From Strigamia acuminata (taxonomy: Eukaryota; Arthropoda; Chilopoda; Geophilomorpha; Linotaeniidae): DNA of 64,000 nucleotides. Shown here in pieces: positions 1 to 12,073 of the stretch; the stretch's first letter is position 1; every line of letters starts with the position of its first letter. The stretch lies in assembly GCA_949358305.1 (NCBI GenBank), contig OX442317.1, positions 16,310,491-16,374,490 of the forward strand. The letters are read 5' to 3'. The translations under genes and the position numbers were made by a program. The notes below the pieces were generated by a model. It was not told where the DNA came from. It made no database searches and saw only the letters and a list, made by a program, of their open reading frames with translations.

Positions 1-1700
1 ACAATAGGCACTTCAAATAAAGTTATTGTTAAAAAACGGGCTTGAAAACCAACAATTACACAATAATTAAGGGGCAAGAAATGAACTTTGCTGCAATGCA
101 AAGTTCTCAAAATACAGAGAAATGAAAGTTACACTTGTATAAAGAATTGACAATGTTTGAAACCAATAAAAACTACAAAAACACACTTGTAAAAAACCCA
201 AAACAATCCCAGAATGAATTATTTGACTCAAATTAACCCTAAAACGGTCTTGGAGGTCGTGCAGACGACAGAGTCGGATCGGAAGGTTGCTAAAACCTGA
301 CGCCAAAACTAGCAATGGGACAGCTAGTTAGAAAACAGCTTTTTCATCAATCATGAACGCTGAAAACCTCACCCAGGGGTAGAAAATGATGGAGAGAACG
401 TTTTCGCCATCTAAAACGGTCTAAAACGGGTCTAAAATGCCTAAACCGGCGCCTGGAACGTGGCGCAGTTGTTGGGTCAAATATTGTCAAAAATCAGTGG
501 AAATTTGTCAAATACTGGCAAAAATCTGCTGAAATTTGTCAAAAATTGCCAAATTTTGGCGCAAGTTACGTGAGGTTTGCGCGCATCCAACTATGACGAA
601 AAATCCACGCGTGTGCACGCGCGATTTACTGGCGCGTTGGAAGCGTTAAAATAAATTTTTCCAATGTCTAACACAATTTGCACCGAATTATGGCAATTTT
701 TGACAAATTTACATGGATTTTTGCCAGTATTTGACAAATTTCCACGGATTTTTGACAATATTTGACAAATTGCAGACAAATTTCAGACAAATTTCAATTA
801 ATTTTAGAAATTTTATGAGAAATTTCAGCAAATGTTTGAGGATTGAGGAAATCTTCTGAAATTTGTCAAATATAGGCAAAAATCTTCTGAAATTTGTCAA
901 ATACAGGCAAAAATCTGCTGAAAATTGTCAAAAATTGCCCAAATTCCGTGCAAGTTTTGCAAGTTTTGCGCGCATCAAATCGTATGCGCGCCTATACTAT
1001 TGCACGAGCGCATTGACGCGTGATGAACACCGATTACGTTTACGAAGTGAATTCGAGCTACAAAAGTATCGAGTCGCCATTCTATGATGGAAAAAAAAAA
1101 TTAAGTGTAAACAAACAAAATAAAAACTTTAATATACAAGAAACGTACAATTCCACTCAACTTTGTTTCAAATTTTATTTATTGGATCATTGAAAATAAA
1201 CAGTAGTGTTGTGCACTGTACGCTTAAGTGTTTACCGGCGATGCGTTGTTTTGTGGTGGGGATTTGCCTCGATAATTGATCTTTTCTCTTTGTTTGCAAT
1301 ATTTTTTTGGCCTTTTTTGTTGATTTTTCGGTTTGAAATTGTTTTTTTTCCGGTGTAATTTAAGTGGTGGAAGGTTGTTGGGGTGTGTTGAGGGTAATTT
1401 TGGCGGTTTTTGGGTCGGGATTAGTGTTTTCTGCGATTTTTGATCGGTATTTGGGGTAACGCATGCGAATCGCCGTCGATGCGTCGACCGTAGCAAGTGT
1501 GGTTGAAGTGATTTCGTTCATTCGTTATTTTAATGAAAATTAGGTATTTATTGTGACCACACGAGCACGTAGCAAGTGCGCGCGCAAGTTAAATGTGTAG
1601 AGGCCTGTGAGAAAATAAAACGTGCGTGGAAGCGGCGTAAATATTCTTTGGTGACTGCCATGGGTTTGTGCTTTGTCGTGGGCGCGATATGTCTGCGATA
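1..1700. other. Non-coding AT-rich DNA with short interspersed word repeats
   Basis: I see no gene here. From about 470 to 960 the sequence reuses the words 'aaatttgtcaaat' and 'ggcaaaaatctgctgaaa' in both orientations, and the two ends (about 500-590 and 880-985) are diverged direct copies that both run into a 'gcgcgcatc' block. The short ORFs across it are low-complexity and show no splice-compatible structure. It looks like decayed repetitive DNA. Confidence 0.5.
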
Positions 1701-1709
1701 TATATGCGT

Positions 1710-2101
1710 TAGGGATGAGAACGGGACCAATTTTCGGGTCCCGACCCGTCCCGGGTCCATTACGTTAGCGTAATACGCGCGTATGATTGCATAATTGAAA
1801 TAAATCAGTATTAAGCCTAATATTAGGCCTAATAATGCTAAAATAAAGTAAAGAAACAACAATATTTTGGTCATACAGTGTAATTTACTTTTAATAATGA
1901 GTTTGTTGTTGTTGTTTATTTACTTTATTTTAGCATTATCAGGCTCAATATTAGGCTTAATAGTGATAAATAACAACTGGAATTAGAAAATTGTCTCCGC
2001 CTCGCAGTACGAATTTAGCAACTGTAATCCCGTCCCGTCCCGTATCCGCATAGGGCAAACATTACCAGTCCAGTCCCTATCCCGGTCCGTTCTTATCCCT
2101 A
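1710..2101. mobile_element. Non-autonomous hAT-type DNA transposon (MITE)
   Basis: The element starts with TAGGGATGAGAACGGGACC, and its other end read on the minus strand starts TAGGGATAAGAACGGACC, so it has imperfect terminal inverted repeats of about 18 bp. It is flanked by a perfect 8-bp direct repeat, ATATGCGT, at 1702-1709 and 2102-2109. An 8-bp target-site duplication with TIRs beginning TAGGG is the signature of the hAT superfamily. At 392 bp with no meaningful ORF it must be mobilised by a transposase encoded elsewhere. The interior has GGGTCCCGACCCGTCCCGGG-type palindromic runs near both ends. The perfect duplication suggests a fairly recent insertion. Confidence 0.75.
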
Positions 2102-2109
2102 ATATGCGT

Positions 2110-3200
2110 GATGTAGCGCGTTTGCGCGCGCGATCTAGTGCGTTTGAGCGCGCGATGTAGCACCTTGAGCGTGTCCAAATGTGTACAGGTGCTCAAAAGA
2201 TGTGCGAGGGCTTCACGTGCATACACGAAGCATAAACGTGAAGAAAACAGCAGAAGCAGTTGTGTGTGATATTTATAAAACCACATCACACAAGGGAATA
2301 CTACTAATGATACAAAAAGCAATAAACTTTATGAATATTGAAATAAACTTACAAAATGGTGGAAAAAACATGGCGTACTGCCTTGAATATATGCCGGGAT
2401 GTTATCAATCTTCCGGGCCCCATGTGTGTTTGATTTTAGTCCTAATTTTGGTGTATTTTTTTTTTTTTGCCTTGGTTTTTCTCGTTTCTTGGAGAGTGCT
2501 GAGGCATGCCGAGGTGTTCTCGGGCGTGTGCGCCTGTTGAAGATCGAGCGTTTCATATTTTGTGTTTAATAAGCCTACCGTGGTGCCTCGAGCGTTTATT
2601 AATTTCTCCACTCGAGGCACTTCACTAACACCTCCCCGGTGTTTAAACGAGTAGCGGCGCTTATTTGACCCCGGTGTTTACTGTTTAAAATTGTCGTGTG
2701 TTTTCAAAGTTCTTAATTTGTTTAAAAGCAAACAAAATGGATATTTGTTAATTTTTATTTGATTTTATCAATTTCTATTGGTTTCTTGCTGATTTTTAAT
2801 CGGTTTTTCTCTATTTGTGACAATTTTTGCCAATTTTAATCGTTATTTGTCATTCTGAATTGATTATTGTCCGATTTCAGTCGATTTTTGTTGATTTTTA
2901 ATCATGTTTGTTCGTTTTTAATCAATTTTTGTCCCATGCCTTACGATCAGTTCGAATAATTGACACCATACTGTGCTGTTACTCGTATTCAAGATGGCGT
3001 CGCAAACTCAAGGCCGAATTCCGCTGATTTCATTTATTGCGACTGTTTGCGCTCCATACGTGTGAAAAGGATTATGGGAAAAATCCTCAATGCAGGCCAT
3101 TTTGGTGTTAAATGAGCGAGGAAGGCAGGAGATGAGAAAAATTTGTAAAATTTCAAAAAAAAGCTAAACAATCAAAATTTACATGAAGATCAATATTTCT
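2110..3200. other. No gene recognised
   Basis: The DNA is AT-rich with 'gatttttaatc'-like words at 2750-2940. There are no long frames and no splice-consistent exons. Confidence 0.4.
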
Positions 3201-6200
3201 GGCTCGAAATGCATGTATCAGCAATTTCGGGATATTTTCGGGGTGAAATTGACTCGTTCGGAACACTGGGAAGGAACCCCACCCCGCATTCCCCATGCGT
3301 CGGCGCGCGCGTAGACGAAAATTCAAATCCAGGTGTTCAGACGGCCCCACGTTATTTTCGGGTTCCAAGTTGGGTTTCACAAATGTACCGTATTGCCTCG
3401 AATAAACGCCGGGACGTTTATTAAACTTCTCGTGTGTGTTTAATTTTGATCCGCATTTAACTGTTTTTTTTTTCACCGAAAGTTACTTCATTTTTTATTA
3501 ACATGGAAAAAAAATGAACCTTTACAAAATACTAATAATAACGTTATAATAAGCAGTTACAATTGAAATTAAAACAACATTTTTTTTTTAATTAGAAACC
3601 AAAGCAGAATCATCCCTAAATTCTGACACGGCGTTGTCAAACAAACAGTTGGCGCCAAAACGAGAAATTAGGCAACAAAACATTTTGAATGCTACAAAAA
3701 CACATTAAATAACCATAAAACAAATAAAAATAAATACAACAGCTAAACCAAATTGTAATAAACAAGACAGCAAAGTGCGGGAGTGAGTGACAACGCCAAA
3801 AAAACGCCCGAAAACGCCCCAAGAACGCACCAAAACGCCCCAAGAACGCACCAAAACGCCAGATAACCGTGCAACTTGAGGCAAAAAACATGCAAACATA
3901 ATTTTTTGCTTTGAGTGGCACGATTTTCAGGCTTTTTGGAGCATTTTGAAGCGTTTTGGGGCGTTTTAGAACGTTTTTGCTTATTTTTTAGCATTCTCAT
4001 GCGAGCTCGCGCGTGCAGGCGAGAAAAAAACAAACTTATTTCTTCAAGAGTTAAAAAAAAAATAACCCTAACCAGGAAATTACTGTAAAAACAACGGCTT
4101 GCCTCGAATAAACGCCGGGGCGTTTACTAATTTTCAAGACTGGAAGTGAGGCGAGATGTTGTTTGCTTTATTTGTTGAAACAAATTAGGCGTCACTAATT
4201 CACCTGTATTAGGGTTTCGGTTCTGAGAAACCGGACGAGGAGTCACAATAACGGGACACGGGAAATTTCAAAACTTACCGGTTTCGTCAAAACGCCATTG
4301 AAACGTTACATTTTTATAGCGTGTCAATGATAAAAATGGTCATTTTGGATGAAAAACGGCCATTTTGGATGAAAAATGGCCACTTTTACTATAAAAAATG
4401 GCTGAAAATGGCCATTTTTACTATGACAAATGGCTGAAAATGGCCATTTTAATAAAAAAAGGCCATTTTTACTTCGAAAATTGGCTAAAAATGGCCACTT
4501 GAGTGAGTGACAATGCCAAAAAACGCGTGCAAACGCCTGCGAACGCCCCAAAACGCCCCAAAACGCCAGATGACAATGCAACTTGAGGCATAAAACTTGA
4601 AAACACAATTTTAAACGTCACAAAAGTTGAAACAAAGATGAAAAATTAATTTTTTGCCTCAAGTTGCGCGATTTTCAGGCCTTTTGGAGTGTTTTTGAGC
4701 ATTTTTTGGCGTTCTCAGCGGCGTGTTTGCCTCAAATAAACGCCGGTTTAAACAAAAAATGACGTCATTTTTGGTTTAAAATTGAAGTAAAACACAAAAT
4801 ATTTTAGTTTTTAAATGCAACTGGTCTAAATTTTGTCAAATGTTGTCATACTTCTTGAAAGTCATCATTTATTGATAAAAAATTTGAAAATTTACCTAAT
4901 TGTAGCATGTATTTGTGGTTAGTTTTGATTTGAATTCAAACTGTAATTTTTTGCTTCGAGTTGCGCGATTTTCAGGCGTTTTGGGGCGTTTTTGAGCTTT
5001 TTTTGGCGTCCTCGGGCGAGCTCGCGCGTGCACGTCACAAGTAACCCTAATCAGGAAAGAACCTACAAAAACTATGGCTTGCCTCGCATAAACGCCGGGG
5101 CGTTTATTCATTTTCAAAAAGACAAATGAAATGGATAAATAAAGAAATTAGCGGGGAAATCCAACATGGCGCCCACTTCAAATCCGCTAGAGCGGCAAAA
5201 CACGACATTTGAATTTCAACACAAGAATAAAATCAAGAATACACACTGTATTGAATAAAATAACATTAGGAAATGTAATTTCCTACAACAAAAGCACTAT
5301 TTATTAAAAGAACACTTGAAAATAATCGTTTGCCGAACGGAATGAACTCGGTCAGCAGCGCACAAGTGCGTACCGACAACGAACGCTCGAAACGACAAAA
5401 CGACCGTTCCGGGACAAAAATAAAGCAAACCAATCGACAGATCACCCCCAAATTAGTCTAAATCAATTCTAAAACCTATCCATAACACAAGAATAAGGTC
5501 CAAACAAAAGGTTAGAAGTTTGAACACAACCGAACTAGATTAAGAAATATGACGTCACGCGTCTTACGCAAGTGATCTGTAAATCGACGAATGCACTAAA
5601 AATCATCCAAAATCACACAAAATGAGCAAGAATTAAAGAAATAAGACACAGAGAAGTAATAAAACTTTAAATAGCAATGAATAAAGATAATATCAATATC
5701 ATAGACACTAAAATTCATGAAAACACTGTAACTTTTAATAAATCACAAAAAATGAAAGTTTAATATGTAAAAATATCTAAAAAGCTGAAATTCAAGAAAA
5801 GCAAAAATTAAAGACACTTTGTTAACTTTAATTAAGACAATAAATGACATAAAATCCGGACACAACAATTATTCCATTTTGGATGAAAAACGGCCCTTTT
5901 GGATGAAAAACGGCCATTTTGGATGAAAAACGGCTAAAAATAACCATTTTTCTATGAAAAATGGCTAAAAATGGCTAAAAATGGCCATTTGATTGAATGA
6001 CAACGCCAAAAAACGCCCAAGAACGCCCGCAAATGCCTAAAAATGCCTAAAAACGCCCCAAAACGCAAAATGACAATGCAACTTGAGGCAAAAAACATGA
6101 GAACACAATTGTAAACGTTACAAAAGTTGAAACAAAAATAAACAATTAATGTTTTGCCTCGAGTTGCACGATTTTCAGGCGTTTTGGAGTATTTTTTGGC

Positions 6201-7590
6201 GTTCTCAGGCGTACTCGCGCGTACACGTCACTGCCGAGTAAAAAAAACATACTTATTTCTTCAAGAGTTAAAAAGGAAGTAACCCTAATCAGGAAAAAAA
6301 ATGCAAAAACAATGGCTTGCCTCGAACAAACGCCAGAAGTGAGGCGAGATGTTGTTTGCTTTATTTATTAAATCAAATTAGGCGTTGCTAATTCACCTGT
6401 ATCTCTTAGTTCGACGTAAGAACACGCGCTTTTTTTAAAATGAAAGCCCAAGTTGGGTTTCATAAACGTACCGTATTGCCTTGAATAAAAGCCGGGGTGT
6501 TTATTAATTTTTAAGACCAGAAACGAGGCGAGATCACGACTCAAGATTAAGCGAGAAGAAATAAACGTGTTTCTTCTAAAGGAAGTAACCCTAATCAGGA
6601 AAAACTTACATAAACAATGGTTTGCCTTGAATAAACGCCGGGGCGTTTATAAATTTTCAAGACGGGAGGCAAGGTGAGATGATGATGCGGTGCGACGCGA
6701 ATAAAAGCCCAAGTTGGGTATTGCCTCGAATAAACGCCGGGGCGTTTATTAATTTTCAAAACCGGAAATGAGGCGAGATCAAAACGCCATTGAAACGTTA
6801 CATTTTAATAACGTTTCAACGATAAAAACGGCCATTTTTGATTAAAAAAACGACTAAAAATGGCCATTTTACTATAAAAACGGTGAAAAAAAAACATTTT
6901 TACTCTGAAAAATGGCTAAAAATGGCCATTTTGACGAAAAACGGCCATTTTTACTACGGAAAATGCTAAAAATGGCCACTTGAGTGAGTGACAACGCCAA
7001 AAAACGCCTGCGAACGCCTGCGAACACATAAAAACACTCCAAAACGCCAGATGACAATGCAACTTGAGGCAAAAAACATGAGAACACAATTTTAAACGTC
7101 ACAAAAGTTGAAATAAAGATGAAAAATTAATGTTTTGCCTCGAGTTGCGCGATTTTCAGGCGTTTTTGAGCGTTTTTTAGCATTTTTTGGCGTTCTCAGG
7201 CGTGCTCGTGTGTACACGTCACTGCCGAAGAAAAAAACAAACTTATTTCTTTTAGTTAAAATGTATTTCAAGCTTTAACAGGGGTTTAAACAGGAAATGA
7301 CATCATTTTTAGTTTAAAATTGAAGTAAAACACAAAATATTTTAGTTTTTGAATGCAACTGATCCACGTTATGTCAAATGTTTCCATTACTTCTTGAAAG
7401 CCAAAAAATTTGAAAATTTAGCTAATTTCAGCATGTATTTGTAGCTAGTTTTGATTTGAATACACACTGTAATGTTTTGCCTCGAGTTGCGCGATTTTCA
7501 GGCGTTTTGGGACGTTTTGGAGCAAAAAAAACAAACTTAATTCTTCAAGAGTTAAAAAGGAAGTAATCCTAATCAGGAAAAGCCCACAAA
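3200..7590. repeat. Composite interspersed repeat family built from CGCC/GGCG words
   Basis: The same blocks recur in shuffled order. One is 'cctcgaataaacgccgggg', seen near 3394 (variant), 4092, 4733 (variant), 5085, 6617 and 6725. A second begins 'gagtgagtgacaacgcc', is full of 'aaaacgccccaaaacgcc' words and leads into 'atgcaacttgaggc', near 3782, 4501, 5994 and 6981. A third is 'gcctcgagttgcgcgattttcaggcg', near 4665, 4955, 6156, 7136 and 7480. A fourth, 'aaaaatggccattttta', can fold on itself, near 4380-4500, 5880-5990 and 6820-6970. No convincing gene lies in the region. Diverged copies in the same general order suggest an old tandem or nested amplification. Confidence 0.6.
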
Positions 7591-7599
7591 AAACAATGC

Positions 7600-8425
7600 A
7601 AGATCACGCGGTACGACGCACGGACTCCCAGCGCACGGAATGCACGGACTTTCTGTGGACTTTCCGTGCACGGAAGACCGGCGCGGACATTTCCATTGGA
7701 GACCAGCGCAGAATTACCTACAGGCAATTCCGAATCAAAGGCTTCTTTATGGTTTATACATTACTTTGCAGTAGGTATGCCTGGCCTTGATTTGAAAGTG
7801 CAGTAAATTCTGCTGAATGCAGTGTTTTAAACTCGCAGCAATTGCGATGGTGCCAACTATTGGAAAATAAATTTAAAATGTAAAACCAAAGAATTTGTAA
7901 AAAAAATTTGTTTTAATCAATTGCAATAATGATATTCTACTTAATTGTTGGATTATGAAACGTGAAACCAATCCCATGATTAGGAAATATAAATTTTATT
8001 AAATTCATCGTGTATCTCACATCTCACATTCACTGCCATTTACTTAGTGTCATCCAAAAATCAGGTTTTATCAAATCCTGAGGTTATTCTAGTACGTCTT
8101 AACTGCCCGGCAGGTCGCGCAACCTGTGGAGCAACAATTGATGTAAATAGTGCAAGCAGCACGCACGGGAAAGTGCGCACTGATGGGTCCATGCCAGTGC
8201 AAGTACATTGGGTAATGTATTATTGCGAGCGCGCGTGTTTTCACACGATTACAATGTGCTGATTAAACCAACAGCATTATAGAAGCATTATAGACTGATT
8301 ATATTGTATAATTTTTATTTTAACAAAACCCTGAATTTCATTTCTAATCGGTTTTTTTTTTTATTGACGCGCACAGAAGCGTTGTAGCATGTTCACACAA
8401 TGTGGAATTTGCAAATTTGAGAAAG
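7600..8425. other. No gene recognised
   Basis: A short GC-rich patch at 7600-7720 repeats 'gcacgga' words, some as inverted pairs. The remainder is AT-rich. No exon structure could be supported. Confidence 0.35.
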
Positions 8426-8429
8426 CGGC

Positions 8430-8595
8430 TTTCCCAAGGTTGATAAAACGCGCGCGATCGTGCGGAATATACAAATAAGTGAAATCCGCAAAATCAGCCA
8501 TGAGACTGCGAACAGGGGGTCAAGGTATAGGCCGCCGTAATGTTAAAAATAGGGTCCCTTTCGCACTCCGAGAAATCCGCATGCGCGCCATAAGG
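8430..8595 (+). repeat. Block shared in inverted orientation with 38.50-38.67 kb
   Basis: The segment contains 'gataaaacgcgcgcgatcg', 'gagactgcgaacaggggg' and 'gtaatgttaaaaatagggtc'. It is closely matched on the minus strand at 38497-38670. Differences include acg to aca and ccacg to ccatg, the pattern expected from CpG decay in this copy. It ends just before the start codon of the 8613-9512 ORF, so it may supply that ORF's leader or promoter. Confidence 0.6.
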
Positions 8596-8612
8596 TTAAG
8601 TATGTAGAAGAC

Positions 8613-9512
8613 ATGCTTCGCTCAGATAACGGATTGGAGAAATACCTCACAGATGGAAACTTGAGATACAATACGTCAGGTTATAATAATGCATATACCA
8701 TGCAAGATATTGAAAATCCCCCTAATATATCAGATAACATCGCCCAAGAAGATTTAGATGAATTTTGGGGCAATATAAACCCAAGTTACAATTCCGTGGC
8801 ACCCTTGCCTCTCAACCATACATTTATGAACAATTCTAGCAATGTACTTCCTGTATCAGGTTATAATAATGCATATACCATGCAAGATATTGAAAATCCC
8901 CCTAATATATCAGATAACATCGCCCAAGATGTTTTAGATGAATTTTTGGGCAATAAAAACCCAAGTTACAATTCCGTGGCACCCTTGCCTCTCAACCATA
9001 CATTTATGAACAATTCTAGCAATGTACTTCCTGTATCTCCAACTAACGATTATACACACCTCAGTGATGGACCTCTGAATACACAAGATTATAATACACC
9101 TTTGTTTAATTACACCTCCAACGATGGTGCTACTGATACTGGTATATATGTGCCTGGTGCTACTGATACTGGTATATATGTGCCTGGTGCTACTGACCTG
9201 AATACACAAGATTATAATACACCTTTGTTTAATCGCACCTCCAATGATGGTGCTACTGATACTGATACTGATATACCGTCAATCAACAGTGCCTCTCGTG
9301 ATGATATTAAACCAGACAATAAAACCCCTAACAATGATTACCAAATGAGGAAATCATTTGGTCAAGGATGGACACTGTCGTATGTCAGACAATATACCTC
9401 ACCACTCCTACAGCGGCACTTATCTAGGCATCACATTATGCATTCACGAGGGCAACAACAATCCAGTAGTAGACTATCTGTTTTTAGTGTAAATCGTTAT
9501 AAACCTTTCTAG
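8613..9512 (+). CDS. Orphan 299-aa Asn/Asp/Tyr-rich protein with internal repeats
   Basis: I do not recognise this protein. The ATG at 8613 opens a single exon-like frame of 299 residues. Two 180-bp direct repeats (8676-8855 and 8856-9035) encode two near-identical 60-residue units starting SGYNNAYTMQDIENPPN and differing at only a handful of bases. A second 123-bp periodicity (9075 and 9198) repeats LNTQDYNTPLFN. Inside it a 30-bp unit, ATDTGIYVPG, occurs twice in a row. The C-terminal 60 residues are basic and not repetitive. There is no signal peptide or membrane segment. The repeats preserve frame, which favours a translated gene, but composition alone cannot exclude a chance frame in repetitive DNA. 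Confidence 0.45.
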   Translation: MLRSDNGLEKYLTDGNLRYNTSGYNNAYTMQDIENPPNISDNIAQEDLDEFWGNINPSYNSVAPLPLNHTFMNNSSNVLPVSGYNNAYTMQDIENPPNISDNIAQDVLDEFLGNKNPSYNSVAPLPLNHTFMNNSSNVLPVSPTNDYTHLSDGPLNTQDYNTPLFNYTSNDGATDTGIYVPGATDTGIYVPGATDLNTQDYNTPLFNRTSNDGATDTDTDIPSINSASRDDIKPDNKTPNNDYQMRKSFGQGWTLSYVRQYTSPLLQRHLSRHHIMHSRGQQQSSSRLSVFSVNRYKPF

Positions 9513-10320
9513 AATACATTATTATATTGTCTATATTTCATGATATAAAAATGGGTTTCGTAGTAATTTTTAGAAATATATATTTTATGCATAAAAATGA
9601 GTAATAATGAGTATTATTTTAATAATTTTAATTTATAAAAATGATATTTTTTAAAGAACTGGTGTTTTTTTTTTAAGAACTGGTGTTGATGTATAAGTTG
9701 TTCAATTTTACTGTGTTGCAATTTTAATGTGTTGACAAGATAAGTCAAATCTAAGTAGAACGCCATCTGATGAGCTATGATGGTACCAATTTTACACTTT
9801 GCACTTTGCAATTTTCTAGAATGTTAATTCATTTTATAATTAATTATCTCATATATGCTGGATTGTATATTTAATCAAGTTCATGAAATAGTTTAAATAT
9901 TGTGATTTAAGTATTAATTTTGTAAATATCTTGAATATTAAAAACATTAAAATTTAAATACAAAAAATTAAGGTTGGAAAAGGTACTGATGCGCCATGGC
10001 ACACAAAATTAAACACAAACTTAAACATGACCTTACATAAAGATAAGGATAAGTATGGGTAAGGCGCAATAAATTAATATTTTATTTAATTTTTAAGGTT
10101 TTTATTTTTTTTCTAGTTTATTTCTTCAAATGTCCGAACCAGAGAGTACATGCGCCCTACAGAACAGACATTGTCACTACACAGCTTGCACTGTACTGGC
10201 AAAATTTGAAAGAAATTAATTACGTATGGAAATTAATTAATTGCCACTAATGGTGAAGGATATTCTGATCAGGTCCGTTGTCCCTAACCTTCATTCATTC
10301 AATGTTGCCTTCTTGCTAAA
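9513..10320. other. AT-rich intergenic DNA
   Basis: I see no gene. Homopolymer runs and 'ttaatttataaaaatgatatt' style sequence dominate. Confidence 0.4.
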
Positions 10321-10323
10321 ACC

Positions 10324-10564
10324 TTAGCGCCGTAGAGTGTCAAAATTTCCAAATAAATAAAAAGAAAAAGGCACGATTGAGATAAAAAGGGCAAAGTATG
10401 AGGATGCAACAACGGACACGATCTGAATCACCTTCACCATTAGTCTGGAAGCTAAAATTACACAGAATTTTACAATAAATAGAGAACTCAATAGACCATA
10501 CTTACGATAACATCCTAGGTAAAAAGACAGAGGACCGAAGCCAGAACGCTGCTCTCCGTGCCAT
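10324..10564 (-). CDS. Possible two-exon gene for a 59-aa small membrane protein
   Basis: Exon 1 (10506-10564) begins MARRAAFWLRSSVFLPRMLS, an Arg-rich amphipathic stretch resembling a mitochondrial presequence, and ends at a good donor (TC|GTAAGT). Exon 2 (10324-10444) follows an acceptor (cttccag|A) after a 61-bp intron, keeps frame, and encodes a strongly hydrophobic segment ending FGNFDTLRR, then TAA. The length and composition would suit a small mitochondrial inner-membrane subunit, but I cannot match it to a family. It could be a chance pairing of splice signals, so treat it as a candidate only. Confidence 0.3.
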
Positions 10565-10658
10565 GACACAGTGCGATCTCGATGTGATGGCCTATAAGTG
10601 AAGGAGGAGGTGATTTTAGTGATAAAAATTTTTCCAGTGATTTGTTAACTAAAAAAAG

Positions 10659-11990
10659 ATGGCCGCCGCGACCGGTCGCCTATCTCTGTCGCTCCAAAAC
10701 CGTGAGGATATTTTCGCTAATATTGACTCCATGATTGCGATTTTCGGCTCTACTATCACCAACAAACCACCCAGCAAGGCATCGGTCAATAAATTTGACT
10801 CAAACACTAAAAAAATTTATTCTATTCTGAATAACTTGCCCATCTCCGAAGCTGACCACGCGGACCGTGATTCTGGATCTCGTAGACGCCAAAAAAGACA
10901 AAAACCAGGTACAGATAGCACTGTAATTAAACCTACTTTGCAACAATCCGCTGATCTCAACCGTGACAATGACTGGCAAACTGATTATTCCGTCGACAAC
11001 GATGATATTTCCAACTTTACCGACCACGCGCCTAACCCTAACTCGACAAAACCACCGGCAAATCAATCGTTTTTCACACACACCACCATTGCTGATGCCC
11101 CCAACTTCATCACTAAGGACACTGTGAGTACCAGTATCGTCAATCCTTCCAATATTGCTGAAAATAACGCTGTAAATAACGTCTTAACGCCCGCATCAAC
11201 CGCTGCTCGGGCCGCCGCTAATGAAGCGGACACAGATGTGGCTCGTGCTGCCGCCGATGCCGCCATTTCCGCGAGTGCCCCAGTCACGCCCGTCGTTGAT
11301 CCGCTGCATTTTTCCTCGCCCACTTCACCCGCAGATGACCCGGTGTATAAAATAATCCAACAATTGACTCTTTTCGTTACCGAAATTCACACCGAAATGG
11401 TCGCTCTACAACAATCGTTCACCAGTCGCCACATTTCAACTCCGCCAGTCAGCAACCAACTCCAGACCCAGTGCCCCGACAATTGTGCCCAGTCGACCCT
11501 GCGGACGTACGCACAGTCTGCAGCCCAGCCTCTCCCGGTGATTAAATATCGCAAATCTCCTCCTGTCGACCCAGTGATGGACCCACATGCCAACAACACT
11601 CTACAACCTACTCGTACCGCCCCTCGTGCTATGACCACCGTTCAACCTACACGTACCCGCTCCAATATTGGCACCGTTGATGACTGCACTATCCGCGCTG
11701 CCACCCCCCTCAATGACCGCCCGACGTCACGCATTCTCCTAAGCAATTTACAGACCACCACCACGAATGAAGAAGTCCGATCATATGCTGAGTCCAAAGG
11801 CCTGACCGTTCTCCAGTGCGCTAGATGGACGAAGGAAGATAAAACGATTAGCAAGTCCTTTTTCTTGCGCATCCCCACAGACGACATCACCCCGCTACTC
11901 TCCCCAGCCCTCTGGCCTCGTAGCATCGGTGTCCGCCCCTTTCGTGGTAGGAACCCCCCACTTCTTTCATCAACTCAAATTAATGTTTAA
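10659..11990 (+). CDS. LINE-type ORF1 protein (non-LTR retrotransposon)
   Basis: The 443-residue ORF is Ala/Thr/Pro-rich and disordered for most of its length. Its C-terminal 90 residues have the RRM-like pattern of metazoan non-LTR ORF1 proteins: RILLSNL, then VRSYAESKGLTVLQCAR, then a FFLRIP...PALWPRSIGVRPF ending of the 'lsad-fWP-gv-vr-F' type. This nucleic-acid chaperone-like protein would bind element RNA. The stop codon is followed by only about 30 bp before a short hairpin and an (AAAT)n tail. There is no ORF2 (endonuclease/reverse transcriptase) after it. It is therefore an internally deleted or ORF1-only derivative, comparable in layout to mammalian HAL1. The frame is intact, so the copy is not old. 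Confidence 0.65.
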   Translation: MAAATGRLSLSLQNREDIFANIDSMIAIFGSTITNKPPSKASVNKFDSNTKKIYSILNNLPISEADHADRDSGSRRRQKRQKPGTDSTVIKPTLQQSADLNRDNDWQTDYSVDNDDISNFTDHAPNPNSTKPPANQSFFTHTTIADAPNFITKDTVSTSIVNPSNIAENNAVNNVLTPASTAARAAANEADTDVARAAADAAISASAPVTPVVDPLHFSSPTSPADDPVYKIIQQLTLFVTEIHTEMVALQQSFTSRHISTPPVSNQLQTQCPDNCAQSTLRTYAQSAAQPLPVIKYRKSPPVDPVMDPHANNTLQPTRTAPRAMTTVQPTRTRSNIGTVDDCTIRAATPLNDRPTSRILLSNLQTTTTNEEVRSYAESKGLTVLQCARWTKEDKTISKSFFLRIPTDDITPLLSPALWPRSIGVRPFRGRNPPLLSSTQINV

Positions 11991-12021
11991 TTGCATTTAA
12001 TTCGTTTTCACCTTGTAATTT

Positions 12022-12037
12022 ACTCCATGGGAGTGCT

Positions 12038-12073
<36 letters not shown>

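Noticed and set aside
3637-5117. Minus-strand open frames rich in Phe/Leu/Trp
   Set aside because: They are translations of the CGCC/GGCG repeat words and have no splice or domain support.
4060-6600. 'taaccctaa' strings as telomeric repeats
   Set aside because: They are isolated words inside the interspersed repeat, never tandem.
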